Shown piece by piece: positions 29,449-40,573 of a DNA stretch of 64,000 bases. Location: positions 632,463-696,462 of the forward strand of contig QAOA01006876.1 of assembly GCA_003255065.1 (NCBI GenBank), given 5' to 3'. The position numbers were made by a program, and so were the translations under genes. Under the pieces are notes generated by a model. That model saw only the letters and a list, made by a program, of their open reading frames with translations. It was not told the origin of the DNA and searched no databases. Numbering within the stretch: position 1 is the stretch's first letter; each line of letters begins with the position of its first letter. This DNA is from Cercis canadensis. Taxonomy: Eukaryota; Streptophyta; Magnoliopsida; Fabales; Fabaceae.

Positions 29449-30047
29449 TAATCTCAATTCTAAATTCTAAACCATGTTAAGCCTGTGGCCTCTTTGATCC
29501 TTTATTGTCACTCTTATATATGAATTTTCTGTTTGGTTTTCGGGATTTTTGTAAATTTGCATTGCAGTATATGTGTATCTGTGTAAGTTATAAGGTGGTT
29601 CCAATTGATTTAAACTCGCACAGAGATGAGTTATAAAAGCGAGGCATAGAACATAATCTCTCTGAGCGATAGGCCTTTTTCTCTGACTTCTCTGATTTGT
29701 GTTTGTGTTTATATATATGTCTTCGTTTGCACTTTTCATTGGTTTGATGTATTGTTCATTATCATACTTGAATCAACTTCAATGCATTTTGAAACAAAGG
29801 ATTTATAGAGTTGACTTCATGAACCCAGTCCTCATTCATTCTCTCTACTCTTAGTGGTAGAAAAGGTGGCTGCCAGGCGGGCGCAGCGCCACGCACCTCC
29901 CGAATTCGGGGATTTTGATGGAATCCCCAATTTTGGGTCGCGGTGAAATCTAAAAAATTGAGTCATTCCTTATATCTCAAAACAATAAAATATTTAATTA
30001 CACTTAAATTTTATCAATTATTTTAAAACCTAATTCATATTACAAAA

Positions 30048-30332
30048 TTATATTTTTTAAATCTTTATAATGATATAAAATTTGAATTCTTGGTCCCACT
30101 GAAAACCTCATTTAGAGGGTGGATAGTGTAGCTTAATAGCCACCAAGAGATGAACTAAATTGAGGAACCTATTCATTAATCAGTGTAAANTTATATTTTT
30201 TAAATCTTTACAATGATATAAAATTTGAATTCTTGGTCCCACTGAAAACCTCATTTAGAGGGTGGATAGTGTGGCTTAATAGCCACCAAGAGATGAACTA
30301 AATTGAGGAACCTATTCATTAATCAGTGTAAA
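30048..30332 (+). repeat. 142-base direct duplication joined by an N
   Basis: Bases 30048-30189 and 30191-30332 are the same 142-base sequence with about two substitutions (TTTATAATGA versus TTTACAATGA, and GTGTAGCTT versus GTGTGGCTT). A single N separates them. The arrangement suggests two overlapping contig ends placed side by side rather than a biological tandem repeat. Confidence 0.85.
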
Positions 30333-31984
30333 GAGTATTGGACCTTGGAATTGGGATTGAAACTTAAAAAAAAAAAAAAAATTGTATGGTTGGTGAATTT
30401 GAATCACTTAGTAGGTTAAATGACTAACAAAATATAGTTTTACAAAATATTTACACAAATGGAATAGTTTAAAAATTATTTATTAATTTTAATTAAATTA
30501 TTAATAGACACGCAAAAAAAATATATATATATTATACTATTTTATAAGTAGTATGACTTTAAGAATATTTATTTTAATCCAAATAAGCATGGTTTTGTTT
30601 AGAACGCTTAAGTGATCGCNGCTTGAGTGATCGCCTAACACAAACAAGAGAATATGCTGCCGACTATTCCTACATAAAGATCCATAGATCATAGATTTAA
30701 TCATTTAGGAAATGACTGTCCAATTACTCTATCTTATCTGTTTGTTTTTTTTTTTATATAAAAANTTTTTTTTTATAACAAAAATAAAAATATACGTGTC
30801 TTTAAATCATACGTAGTTATTCTTAATTTGTTTCAATTAGGTGTTCCTTCCTGTTGTTAATTGTAGTCCAAGTTTGAAGAAAAAACTAAAACATCCTAAA
30901 CATGCCTAATTATTGAATTCTATATCCTTTCCATTTCTTAAACCTAAAGCAGTCCGAATAATAAAATGCACATTCTCAAAAACTTTTACCTAGTTGATAG
31001 GAATCAATGCTTTACATGAATCATTGAACCTTTTTTTTTTTTTTTTTTTTTTTNTATTTCTATCATATTGTCGTAACAATTTGAATGTATAAACTGGAAA
31101 ATCATCGTGCAAATGGGTGCTGGCCCGTTCACTAATTCTAAAGCAAAATAACGTAACTTTCATTGATGTACTTCCTCTTCCTTTTGATTTATTTTTTTTT
31201 TAATAATAATAATAAGTTATTTTAATACTACGGGACAGAATACTAATTATATGTCTAAGAATATACGACTATACAGTATTTAATTAGTGGCTTCAAAGCT
31301 AAACCAAACCATATCTGTAGATAAATGGCGAAAACAAAAATTTATTACATATCGTTCTTCCTTTTGTCAACATCTCCTGAAATCCAATTTAATTAAAGTT
31401 CATATAAACTAATTCGCAAAAATGTTCCAATTTAATTAACTTATTTGTTGTTCTCTTTGTAGTTTGTATTTTTCTTTGGGCTTGGGCCCGTTGTTTCAAC
31501 AAAAGAAAAAAACCTAGTTTTATTTGGTGCAATTAACTTTTATGCTTTACACGTTATTGTCGTATAAAAGTGTCACACATATTATTAAAGTAATATAATT
31601 TTTTTGAAAAAAAATAATTAAAGTTCATTATAATAATTTTTTGGAAAACCAATTTGCATAGCATTTGCTTCATTTTCCTCTGGTAAGATGAGCTACGCAA
31701 GGCTTTGGAAAAATCGTTTCCTGCAGGTGCTATTTTCTTATGAGAAATTTTGATGCTAGTTTTTGTTCAATTTCTGAGCTTTTATATGAGGAAATATATA
31801 TGAAAATGTTTATTTATAAACATTTTTTTTTTATAATATGAGGTATATTACATTTTTCTTTCTTGAGGTGACACGAAAGTTGGTTCTTATTATATGGACT
31901 AAAATAAGAATACAATTTTAAATTAAAAATAATTATTAGAAAATAATAAAATCAAAATAATGATTTTTTTTCAAAATTATCACA

Positions 31985-32205
31985 TGTAAAGGAAAATGAG
32001 GTTTTTTAGATATTTTTAATATTTATATAGTATATTATATCACATGAGAATAGTTAATCTGTAAATGACATATGTACAAATTAACTGTTTTCAAGTTTGT
32101 TTGAGAAAATAAAATAAAATATTATTTTATATTTAATAAAATATAAAAATTATATATGTTTGTCATGTCAATGTGGTATAACATACCTATGTGATATTAT
32201 AAAAT
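31985..32205 (+). mobile_element. AT-rich MITE-like repeat, copy 3
   Basis: Shares CAAGTTTGTTTGAGAAAATA, AATAAAATATAAAAATTATA and TATATGTTTGTCATGTCA with the copy at 27291-27478, in the same orientation. The terminal repeats are more degraded (TTTTTAGATATT on the left, GATATTATAAAATTC on the right). Non-coding. Confidence 0.5.
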
Positions 32206-32687
32206 TCTCGAAAAGAAAATATGATATATCAAAATAAGTTAGCAGAAAATTCATCAACTTTCCAAGTAGAAACAATTTCACAATTTAGTACTCCGTTGGC
32301 TTCAATATGATCTCAAAATAACCAGAAAATTTAACAGCTAAAGCCGTTGGAAGGAAAATAAAACATTGGCATAAAAAATGTTTTGCATAATCAAATATTG
32401 TGTACAACATTAAAGTAAAAATAAATAAATTATGTACAACATTATGAGATATATATATATATAGGAGCTGTGTTATAGCAGTAGCACAGATTGTATCCTA
32501 CATTTCCAATGATTTTGTTATCTCATATCCTTGCTTTTAACACACTTTGTGATGAGAAAAGACGATGCATGCATTGGTATAAGAGCGAATCTTCATTACA
32601 ATCCATTTTTCATGTACAGAAATAAGAATAGAGACTTCGCCAGCATAGAAATCAATGTTAAATTCTATATATAATAATTCTATGTAC

Positions 32688-34126
32688 TCACTGCGAAACC
32701 TTCTTTATTTTCGTCTTAAATAATAAAATATATAATTTCTCCATTGAAAAATATAGAAAACAACCTGTTGAATGTGTCACGAAGGAGCCAAAACTTGAGC
32801 CCACAATGCAATGCCATGCCGGACCGTACGCTTTGTCAAACTCCTGCACATGACATACAAAAGGAACAAATCGTAAATAATATAAATATATAATACAATT
32901 TATCAAAACCACAAAATTAAGTAATATAATTTATATTTCTGACCATGGATAAATAAAAGAAAAAAAAAAACCTTGTTTCTGTTGTGCACATGGTTTAAGA
33001 TTCTATAACATAAACTAGGTGACTAAGATGCATCTTTTTCTGAGACAGTTAGTCCATGATTAGCTATAAACTTAGGACCTTAAGGGTTCTATGATTATTT
33101 TAACACATGGGCTGTTGGAAAATTTTATAATTAATGATTTGACAATGGAGAGCCTCTGAATTTGGTTTTGTGAGTATATGGACGGTCAAGATTGAATTAT
33201 TCAGTCAAGGTGTTTGATAGATGAATAAGCTGAGTCATTGGCCCAGTTTGAATTAAGCAGAGCAGTTAATGAATGAATAGAGAAAGGAAGAGACAGGAAG
33301 AAAATGCCAACTCAATTCGTGGTTTGTGTAGTCGTTTTTTTTCCATTCTTGTGTGGGGTTCAATGAACAAATCTCAATCATTCAAGAAGCAAAATTCCAA
33401 AAAGAAACACCAAGAATATGATTATATCAGGATCATTCACCTTTTTCTGACATTGATATCACAATCTGCTAAACTAGCTACCTATGTACATAAGAAAATT
33501 TTCAGAAATGGCAATGAAGTATTTCAATGGTGTTTGAAAGGTACCTTCTTTATGTTATGAGCTATTTGTTGAGAGCTAAACTTCTCCAAGCTATCATATG
33601 TCCTTCTGGCACAACGGAAGGCATGCACTTGCATGAAGCTTGGCATGTCTGACACCAAAACCTTCACCTGAAGATATGCAGCCAGGGATGAACATGTTTC
33701 AATTTGAGACACTGACTTTCTTGCCTCAACTATTCCTCCTCCTCCTCCTGCCAAATTCTTTTCGATGTGGGACACTGATTTTCTTCCCTCAACTATTCCT
33801 CCTCCTGTCAAATCTTTTTCGATGTGGGACAATGACTTTCTTCCCTCAACGAATCCTTCTGCTAATCCTAACTCTAACCAAGACGTTGACTTTCTTGCCT
33901 CAACAAGCCCTCCCGCTGCTGCTCCTCCTACTTCAAACCCTCTCTTGCCACCTTTTTCAACATTCAAACTTGGAATTTTTGATTTCCTGGGAAACCAACT
34001 GCGTGTATTGGATTTGTTTTCCACATCCCCAGCAATCTCAAATTCCTTCTTCCTTTGATTTCCTATGCCACCTTTGTAAATGTACATGAACCCTCTCCTC
34101 TGTTGCTTCTTGTCTTGGTTAGCCAT
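32688..34126 (-). CDS. LC8-type dynein light chain-like protein with repeated N-terminal extension
   Basis: Two exons on the minus strand, 34126-33545 and 32843-32688, joined in phase 0, give 245 residues. The last 90 or so residues are an LC8/DYNLL domain. The diagnostic [17 protein letters not shown] and the [13 protein letters not shown] strand are in exon 2; [14 protein letters not shown] and the following helix are in exon 1. Flowering plants lack dynein motors, so LC8 proteins there are thought to act as dimeric hubs for other partners. The N-terminal 150 residues are not LC8. They begin with basic [20 protein letters not shown] and include four spaced copies of VE(A/G)RKS-x-S at about 75-82, 93-100, 112-119 and 133-140. 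The Arabidopsis relative I recall is At5g20110. The ATG at 34126 is the only sensible start. Confidence 0.9.
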
Positions 34127-35130
34127 ATTTCTGAGGCTCTCCTCAGAGTCTCAGTCAATAATGGATCCAACTACAACTACGGGCATGGACAAATATATAC
34201 AAATGTTTGAAATAAAAAGTGTTTGAAATCACGAGCACAAACAAGACCCATTAAAATGAAGGGCAACCCATGTGTAATGTGTTGTTGCCTGTGATGAAGG
34301 ATATCAAATGGTGGTGTTGAACTTGATTTTTTATTAGGATTAGATATATCTTGGTTTTGCTTCAAATAATGGTCATTGTGGAGTGGGCTAATCATTAGCC
34401 CTATGGGGCATATTTGTCTCCCAAATTAACTGCTTCTGGACAGCCAGCATACCCGGACCCCTACCCTTGCCACCGCCTAATTTTGTTGGGTACCCAAACC
34501 CAATAAAAATGTCACTATCTACATTTAATGGATGGTACTCATGGTTTAAGTGTGAAGCTAACAATTTATTGAAAAAGTAATCTCTTGGTAACATTTATGA
34601 GTCCGGAAATTAATTATGTGGCAATTTTTGGTAAGAGTAAGGTTTTGTATTAGCATATATACCATTCCTCTAGTTTGGGTATGGTTGAGGTAGCTTCACC
34701 CATTCCTTTCATTTAAAATAATGGGGATGATTATACAACCAATTAGTATTACTATTAATTCCAAGTTTTTTTTTAATGAATTCTAACCAATGCCCCGCAA
34801 AAGAAAATAATGGAAGTGAGAGAGAGAGAGAAGAGACTTAGGTAGAAGCCAACAAAATTATAGGTAGGATACGAATATAGTTAATTAACGTACTAAAATA
34901 GAATTATCATAATTGTGACACCTTGTCTTCTATTCTTCCCTTTTTATTTTTTTCTTATTATTAAGGAATTTTACATGCAGTTGCGTTAGTTAGTTAGTGC
35001 ATTAGAAAACTGTTTTGCTGTGAAATATTTTACATGTGGCACAGCCTTCAACCTGGAGACCTATGTAACTTCCTGACTTAGAAGATGACAAGTTTCCTAT
35101 TAAAGGATTATATATAGAACTTTTTTTTTT
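34127..35130. other. Promoter side of the LC8-like gene; otherwise gene-free
   Basis: AT-rich intergenic DNA with a GA microsatellite near 34816-34832. No exon could be supported. The minus-strand frames at 34177-34395 and 34388-34594 have no recognisable content. Confidence 0.4.
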
Positions 35131-35135
35131 TTTAT

Positions 35136-35675
35136 ATTAATATTTCTTAAAATTACAACTTCACCCACACTCACTTTCTCTCTCACCCGCACAGCCACGT
35201 CAACGAGAACGTTCTTCCCTCCCTCCCTCTGCAATAATGGCAGCCAGTTGTTGTGCAATATTCCAGATGAATCTGCAAATGGGTCACCACTTCCAGCACG
35301 ATACTCGATTGTGAAGCCGCTCAATCAAGTCGATCGATCTATTATGGCCACATTTGGGTGTTTTGCTGAAAATCCATCCAATTGTTTCTTCCAGTCATCG
35401 TTTGTCCAGTTTGTGAATAACACAATCAAAAGGGCCCTGTTCAATCAACAGTTTGCTGGGGTCGATTTGTATGAGATCAATACCACTTTGCTTGGCGTAA
35501 TCGGTGAGGGAGATTTGGATGAAGCTCTGCACATTCTTGGGTTCAAGAGCATAGCCAACACGATGCATCATCCCGAGCTTGGTCATTGGGTGGCTGCCAT
35601 TGTTACAGAGGGAGGGAAGGACGGGTGAGAGAGAAAATGAGTATTGGTGAAGATACAATTTTGAGAAATATTAAT
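35136..35675 (-). pseudogene. ITPK gene fragment between inverted repeats
   Basis: Read on the minus strand, about 35245-35585 matches the N-terminal 100 or so residues of inositol-tetrakisphosphate 1-kinases: HRVGYALEPKNVQSFIQ, SGIDLIQIDPSK, EQGPFDCVIHKL, then DDWKKQLDGFSAKHPN, then LIERLHNRVS. The last two blocks are in other reading frames, so at least two frameshifts disrupt it. No ATP-grasp catalytic region follows. It is flanked by inverted arms at 35136-35246 and 35591-35675. Both contain ATTAATATTTCT, TTCTCTCTCACCCG, TTCCCTCCCTC and ATGGCAGCCA in opposite orientation. The left arm has about 22 extra bases. This resembles a gene fragment captured by a transposon, or an inverted gene duplication. 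No functional kinase is expected. Confidence 0.75.
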
Positions 35676-35679
35676 AAAA

Positions 35680-37240
35680 ATTAATATGTTTGCTGTTAAA
35701 ATAATAAATATGTAATGTTTTGATAGCAGAACAATATCAGAACATATGTTCATGCCTTATGCTCTTTGTGGTTGCCCCACAACCACAAGTTACATTCATG
35801 TTGTATGGACCTTCTGATCCATTGGTCTTCCTCTGCCATGAGATGGGATTCTACGGTTATGATCTCTCAAACGAAAATCTATCCAAACATGACCTTGAAA
35901 TGCGAAAACTATTTGGATGAAACATGGGTTAATAACATCTTTTTCCAAATAAATGTGACATAATATGTGGGGAAGACATGTTTATTAGAGAAGACACTGA
36001 TAGATGATTTTGGATTCTAGTCTCTTATCTTTGGTATAACTTTCGTGAGCTTTCCACGGCTAACCTTATACGATTGTATAAAACTATAAAAAGTGTAAAT
36101 ATAGCCTTGTTTGGTGTAACAAATTTTCAGGGTAGATTTGAAAAACATCTTTCAAAGTGCTTTTAAGAAAAGAAGTTGAATATGAAGCACTTTAAAAAAG
36201 AAAAATAATCAAACATAAGTTGTGATTGTTATTAAACATAAAAAACCACTACATTGTCAAGCAAGTTGATAGCCTTAAAAGCTTTTGTTGTGGAGTTAAA
36301 ACTAGTGACTCTAACAAGAGATACAATCCCGCTCACCATGAAAAATATTTTTAATTATTCTAAATATATTAATTATTTTAACATCTATTTATAATTATTC
36401 ACCCACCTTAAAGATAGATTTTTTCAAAGAAAAAAAAAAGGAGTTAAAATTTGTTGAAGAGATTTAAAACGTTGTGGGAGTTTAAAAAGCAGCTAAATTG
36501 TAAAGAGAGTAGGGGGAATTAAAGTGATTGAAATAGTAGGGAGAAAAAAGAGCAGTAGATGTTTGGTGAAAAGAAAATGGTGTTGCTATCATGTGATTAA
36601 AAAGGGAATGATGGTAGGAATGCAAGTCCATCTCTATTCCTTGATGGGAACAAAGGAAGAGATTAACTTTGATCAAACTAAAGAGATTTGAGCATCCTAG
36701 GTATAGGGTAGCAGGTATATGGAGTACTATTTAGAGGCCAAGAAGGGACCACAACTATTGAGGAAATAAAGAAATGACACTTATAATCTTATCATAAATG
36801 TTTTAATATGTATTCCTTTCTGAGAATGTTGTTAATTCTTGTTAGAAGATAGACATAGTAATGTCTGTGACCTTTCATATTTTCTACTATATTCTATCCC
36901 TGATTGTAAAAGTGTTGTTATCAAGCATTTATGTTCTCCTCTTGGTGGTTGGAAGGCTTCAACCGAGTCATGAACCATTTTCCAGCTATGCCTATCCTAG
37001 CTAGCTTCTCCTTAATTGGCTAAAATCTCCCTTCCGGGGCAAGTAAAACACATTTGTCAAAAAGTAGCCACTTTGTTCTTAGTCTTTTGTAACGGTAACA
37101 TCACTTATTTTATTTTATGTTATTTTGAATTTTTGGGAGTACAAGCAGTTCATATAAATGAATACATTCACACTGCTAATTAATCTGCAAAATCTTTTTC
37201 CTCCTCGCTCTTCTCCCTCCCTTGATGACTTAATGTGAAG
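35680..37240. other. Gene-free region upstream of the MIR319-like hairpin
   Basis: No supported coding exon. The frames near 35720-35963 and 36482-36676 have no family resemblance. A TATA-like ATATAAA lies at about 37152-37158, some 100 bases before the hairpin, and could serve a polymerase II microRNA promoter. Confidence 0.4.
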
Positions 37241-37250
37241 GTTGCAGAAA

Positions 37251-37319
37251 TAGGAGTTTCTTGCAGCCCAAAACAGTGAGTGAGAGCTTGTTGCTGTTTT
37301 GGACTGAAGGGAGCTCCTA
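37251..37319 (+). ncRNA. MIR319: MIR319/MIR159-family microRNA hairpin
   Basis: The 3' arm contains TTGGACTGAAGGGAGCTCCT (37299-37318). This matches the miR319 family except at the very 3' end and differs from miR159 mainly by C for T at one position. Bases 37251-37276 pair with 37294-37319 along 26 positions: three G-U wobbles and two mismatches. The terminal loop is 17 bases (37277-37293). The mature strand on the 3' arm agrees with the family. Known targets of miR319 are TCP-class growth regulators, and of miR159 GAMYB-like factors. Family precursors are normally long (about 180 bases) with a second duplex near the loop; that part is missing, so this is either a compact member or a decayed copy. 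Expression is not known. Confidence 0.72.
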
Positions 37320-38253
37320 GTTCTTCACTTTCCCCATGTTCACTCAAACCCTTCATACTTAGCTATCAACCAAATGATGAACTACTACTAGACATTTCTT
37401 TGGAGGTCACCATTTCTTAGAACCTTGTTTCTTTCTTTAGTTTTGATATTTTTTATATTTTCATGCATAGCCTATTTCCCCTGCTTCTACACCATTTAGT
37501 GTACCACATGTCTACACTTGACACTCTTTACTTTGGCTAGATTAGCACTGCTTAGTGAATTTGCTTCAGTTGATTCACACTAAAAAGATTTCCCCTTTGA
37601 AGCAATCATTTTGCCCCCTTCTCCTCTGACACCCCCTTCATTTTCAAATACAGCACTTGATTCTCTGCAGGCAATGAGCTTCGAGTACGAAAATCTAAAC
37701 CTCACATAACTGAAACTTTTTTTTTTTTTCCCAGAAAACACTTTACCTTATTCTCCATGCAGGGTATGCTTAGTTCAAATATTCACTTTGTCCAAGAACT
37801 TAATCACTGATAATAGTCCAGGATCTAGTTAGCATATCATTGTTTGGATGATGAAGCTAATTTCCATTCCCTGCTAGAATCAGTTGTGGCAGATGGGTCC
37901 AAAATTGTAATCTATTATTATTATATCTGGAAATCAAACCCACTGCACTAAACTTGTAAACGGGTCAATTCATATGCAGTTAAGAACTCTGAGGGTGAGT
38001 ATGAGCTCTATGTAATTGTCTAGAATCAGTTTTGCTAGAACTGCTTCAGCTTGGCAAATTTTTGCATTAAGACTATTTTCTATTTCTTTATTTTTTTTTT
38101 TGGAATTATTTATTATTTATAGCTATGGATGGTGGACTGCCCCAACCGCAAAATTAAAAAAGAAAAGAAAAGATAGTTGTAAAATTGAGTTTCATAAGCC
38201 AGGATTATTAACCACTATTTGGAACAGACAACATGGATCATATCATATGTATA
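37320..38253. other. Intergenic between hairpin and glyoxalase gene
   Basis: TC- and T-rich DNA with no supported exon. It includes the probable tail of the microRNA transcript and the 3' untranslated end of the glyoxalase gene. The frame at 38016-38345 overlaps that gene antisense and has no recognisable content. Confidence 0.4.
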
Positions 38254-39017
38254 TCATTGTACACAAGAATTCATGGGAATATCTTGTTGCTTCATTGGAG
38301 TCATATGTTGAATCTGGTGCTGGCTGTTTTGGATATTGCAATTGAAACGCGAGCAAGACCAGACGGTGTCGTTTGACAAGGGTACCACAGGGATGTTGTC
38401 GCAGTTGCAGATTTCAATCATGGAGCCATCTGGGTCATGGAAGAATAGCTGATCAACGTAAATTCCATCCTCCTCTACTCTGCCCTTCACGTACTCTATC
38501 TTAATCTCCTTCAGCTTATTCTCCACTGCTGCTATACTTTCACACTAGCAACGATACACAATTCAATCCGTTAACATAAGCATATAGACATAAATAGATA
38601 CTGAGACTTTTATTAGAAAAAGTGAAAAAACACAGACACAGAGGAATACTAGAAAAGAAATGTGGTTGTCCTTGGGATTAATGTGCCCAATCTTGGGCAT
38701 GCCTTCTGGGTCTTCAGTTTGGAGTAGGTGTATGCCAATACCATAATTGAATAGCCTATTCATGATTATAATCAAACCCAACAATCAATTATTACTCAAA
38801 TTCAATAAAATAAATGAAACAAAGAAAGCAAGAAAAATAGGTATTTGCTCAAGTTTGAGGCTTTTATGTTATACCATGCTCCATTGAAGTCGAAAGAAGT
38901 GGGCCTCATAATAGGAAAAAAGCCAAGAACGTTTTGGTAAAAATCAATGGACTTCTCCACTGATCTGCACATCAATGAGATGTGGTTCAATGACTTCAGT
39001 TGCAGGGGATTACCCAT
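38254..39017 (-). CDS. Glyoxalase I family (VOC) protein, GLYI4/GLYI7-like
   Basis: Three exons on the minus strand, 39017-38875, 38755-38650 and 38544-38254, give 179 residues with phase-consistent joins. It is a single vicinal-oxygen-chelate domain. The LNHISLMCRSVEKSIDFY opening places a metal-ligand His at about 12; DNHISF has His at about 79; and FFHDPDGSMIEIC has Glu at about 127. The family includes lactoylglutathione lyase-related proteins, and the closest plant relatives I recall are At1g15380 and At1g80160. Whether this one isomerises the methylglyoxal-glutathione adduct cannot be told from sequence. Exon 2 ends in CTA, so the usual HISFQ reads HISFL. The gene is divergent from MED17. 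Confidence 0.9.
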
Positions 39018-40573
39018 TCTGTTGTAGAATTCAACTGAACTATGAAGAAACAAACTCGATAAGTGAAGAAAATTCTGAATAGCATTAAGAATCAAAAGAA
39101 TAATCTGGGTAGAGAGAAGTGTGGTAGAAAATTGCCTAGCCTGCTCCCCTTTTATAGAGAAATGCAAAGTGGGTTAGGAGGAGGAAATGTTCTGTCTTTT
39201 CTTCTCCCTATGTTGTTTAATGTCTCAAGTTTCAACTTTGGATTTGTTCGTATCGGACACCGATTTTCTTACACGTTGACGAATCAGATCGAGATAGGCA
39301 CCAATTATCTTGCTTTCCAAATTCCAACACGTAATATTGTCTTTGTTTTTATCTATTATTTGTAGCAGAAGAGGAAACTTGACATTGCAATAAATGTGAG
39401 CTTAGTGAAATGGCTAACGTTTGGTGCAAAGAAGTCAAAACAAATTCAAACTCAAACTCAAACTCCAATTCACTTCAACTTAAAGAGTGCAGTGGTTTCC
39501 TAAAAGAAGACAATAGACAGAGTGAATGTTGAAGTTTAGAAAGGTAAAAATAAAATAAACGTTTCCCGTTACTTGTGTGTTGTTAGGCCAAATCTCATTT
39601 TCAGCTCTTACCATTTTCGGCTTAATTAGGAGAGAGCTGAACTACATATAAAGCTCATAAGCCTCTAGATTTTTTTATTTTTTTTAAGAAAGAAAAATGG
39701 AATCAAAACAGTTCACGAAAAGGGTCTCATTTACGTCTCTTACATGTTTAAGCCTAAATTATCAGACTTTCGACTCGTATACTTTTCTTCCTCTTCCGCT
39801 TCCTCTATGATCGCCAACATTGGAATTTGTTATCATCTTTTAAGTTAGGTTTGGTAGATATTCGAGAGTAAAACAATCCAAATATAGCACCATAAATTCG
39901 ACCTCCCTTGTTCTCTAACCTCCCTTCTTCATTTATTTTTGTGTATTTATATTTGTATGTGCTACTTATGACTAGTTTCAATAATTTGTAAAAAATGAGA
40001 AAATAAAATATAAAAATCCGACGAAAATCATTGACTTTTTTGTTTATATATTTAGTTATTCTATTTATATATATGAACATGATAATCACATAATTTATAC
40101 ATAATAATCACATATATATAAATATAATAATCATATAACACCAATAAATATTTTGATAATTTCTCACAATATAAAAAGTATATACTTTCAGCACAATTGA
40201 ATCCTTTAAATCAAATTTAGTATCCCACAATAATATACTCAAAATCTTTTTTTTTCCTAAAAAAATCTTATGATCCAAAAGAGTTATCTTCAGGCCCAAA
40301 TAAATACAGTTCTGCTGGGTTGGATCTTGGGATGTCTTGATGGGCCATAAGAGTCCAAAGAGATGAGAATAATGGTGGGCCTTCAGGTAGTCTGGGCTCT
40401 TTAGGCTTTTTTTTATTATTTGAATTAGCCCATTTTGATGTCACTGGCTCCCTCCCTCGCTTCGATTCCCTTCCTGGCTGAATCTGAAATTTTCGGCTCA
40501 GTTCAGTGCTACCGTGCTCGGGGTAGGGGTAGGTGTGTCCAAGTGGAATTTTCCGGGAAAACTACACCGGAAA
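39018..40573. other. Divergent promoter region, glyoxalase and MED17
   Basis: About 1.5 kb holds both promoters. The AT-rich segment near 40040-40180 resembles part of 4230-4330 (AATATAATAATCACATAA-like sequence), a weak dispersed repeat. No exon is supported between the two genes. Confidence 0.4.

Larger units (their letters stand above)
29449..32687. other. Repeat-rich intergenic region with assembly joins
   Basis: No supported gene. It holds four single Ns (30190, 30620, 30765, 31054), a 142-base direct duplication across the first of them, a short GC-rich island (about 29865-29945) containing an AATTCGGGGATT/AATCCCCAATT hairpin, and a MITE-like copy at 31985-32205. TA microsatellites occur near 30522 and 32450. 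Confidence 0.5.

Noticed and set aside
33640..34089. Two Leu/Pro-rich plus-strand frames over the LC8-like gene
   Set aside because: They are antisense shadows of the repeated RKS-x-S exon; their repetition comes from the real exon on the other strand.
35248..35628. Plus-strand 126-codon frame that looked briefly like a thiolase end
   Set aside because: The minus strand of the same DNA matches ITPK blocks clearly, so the plus frame is a shadow.
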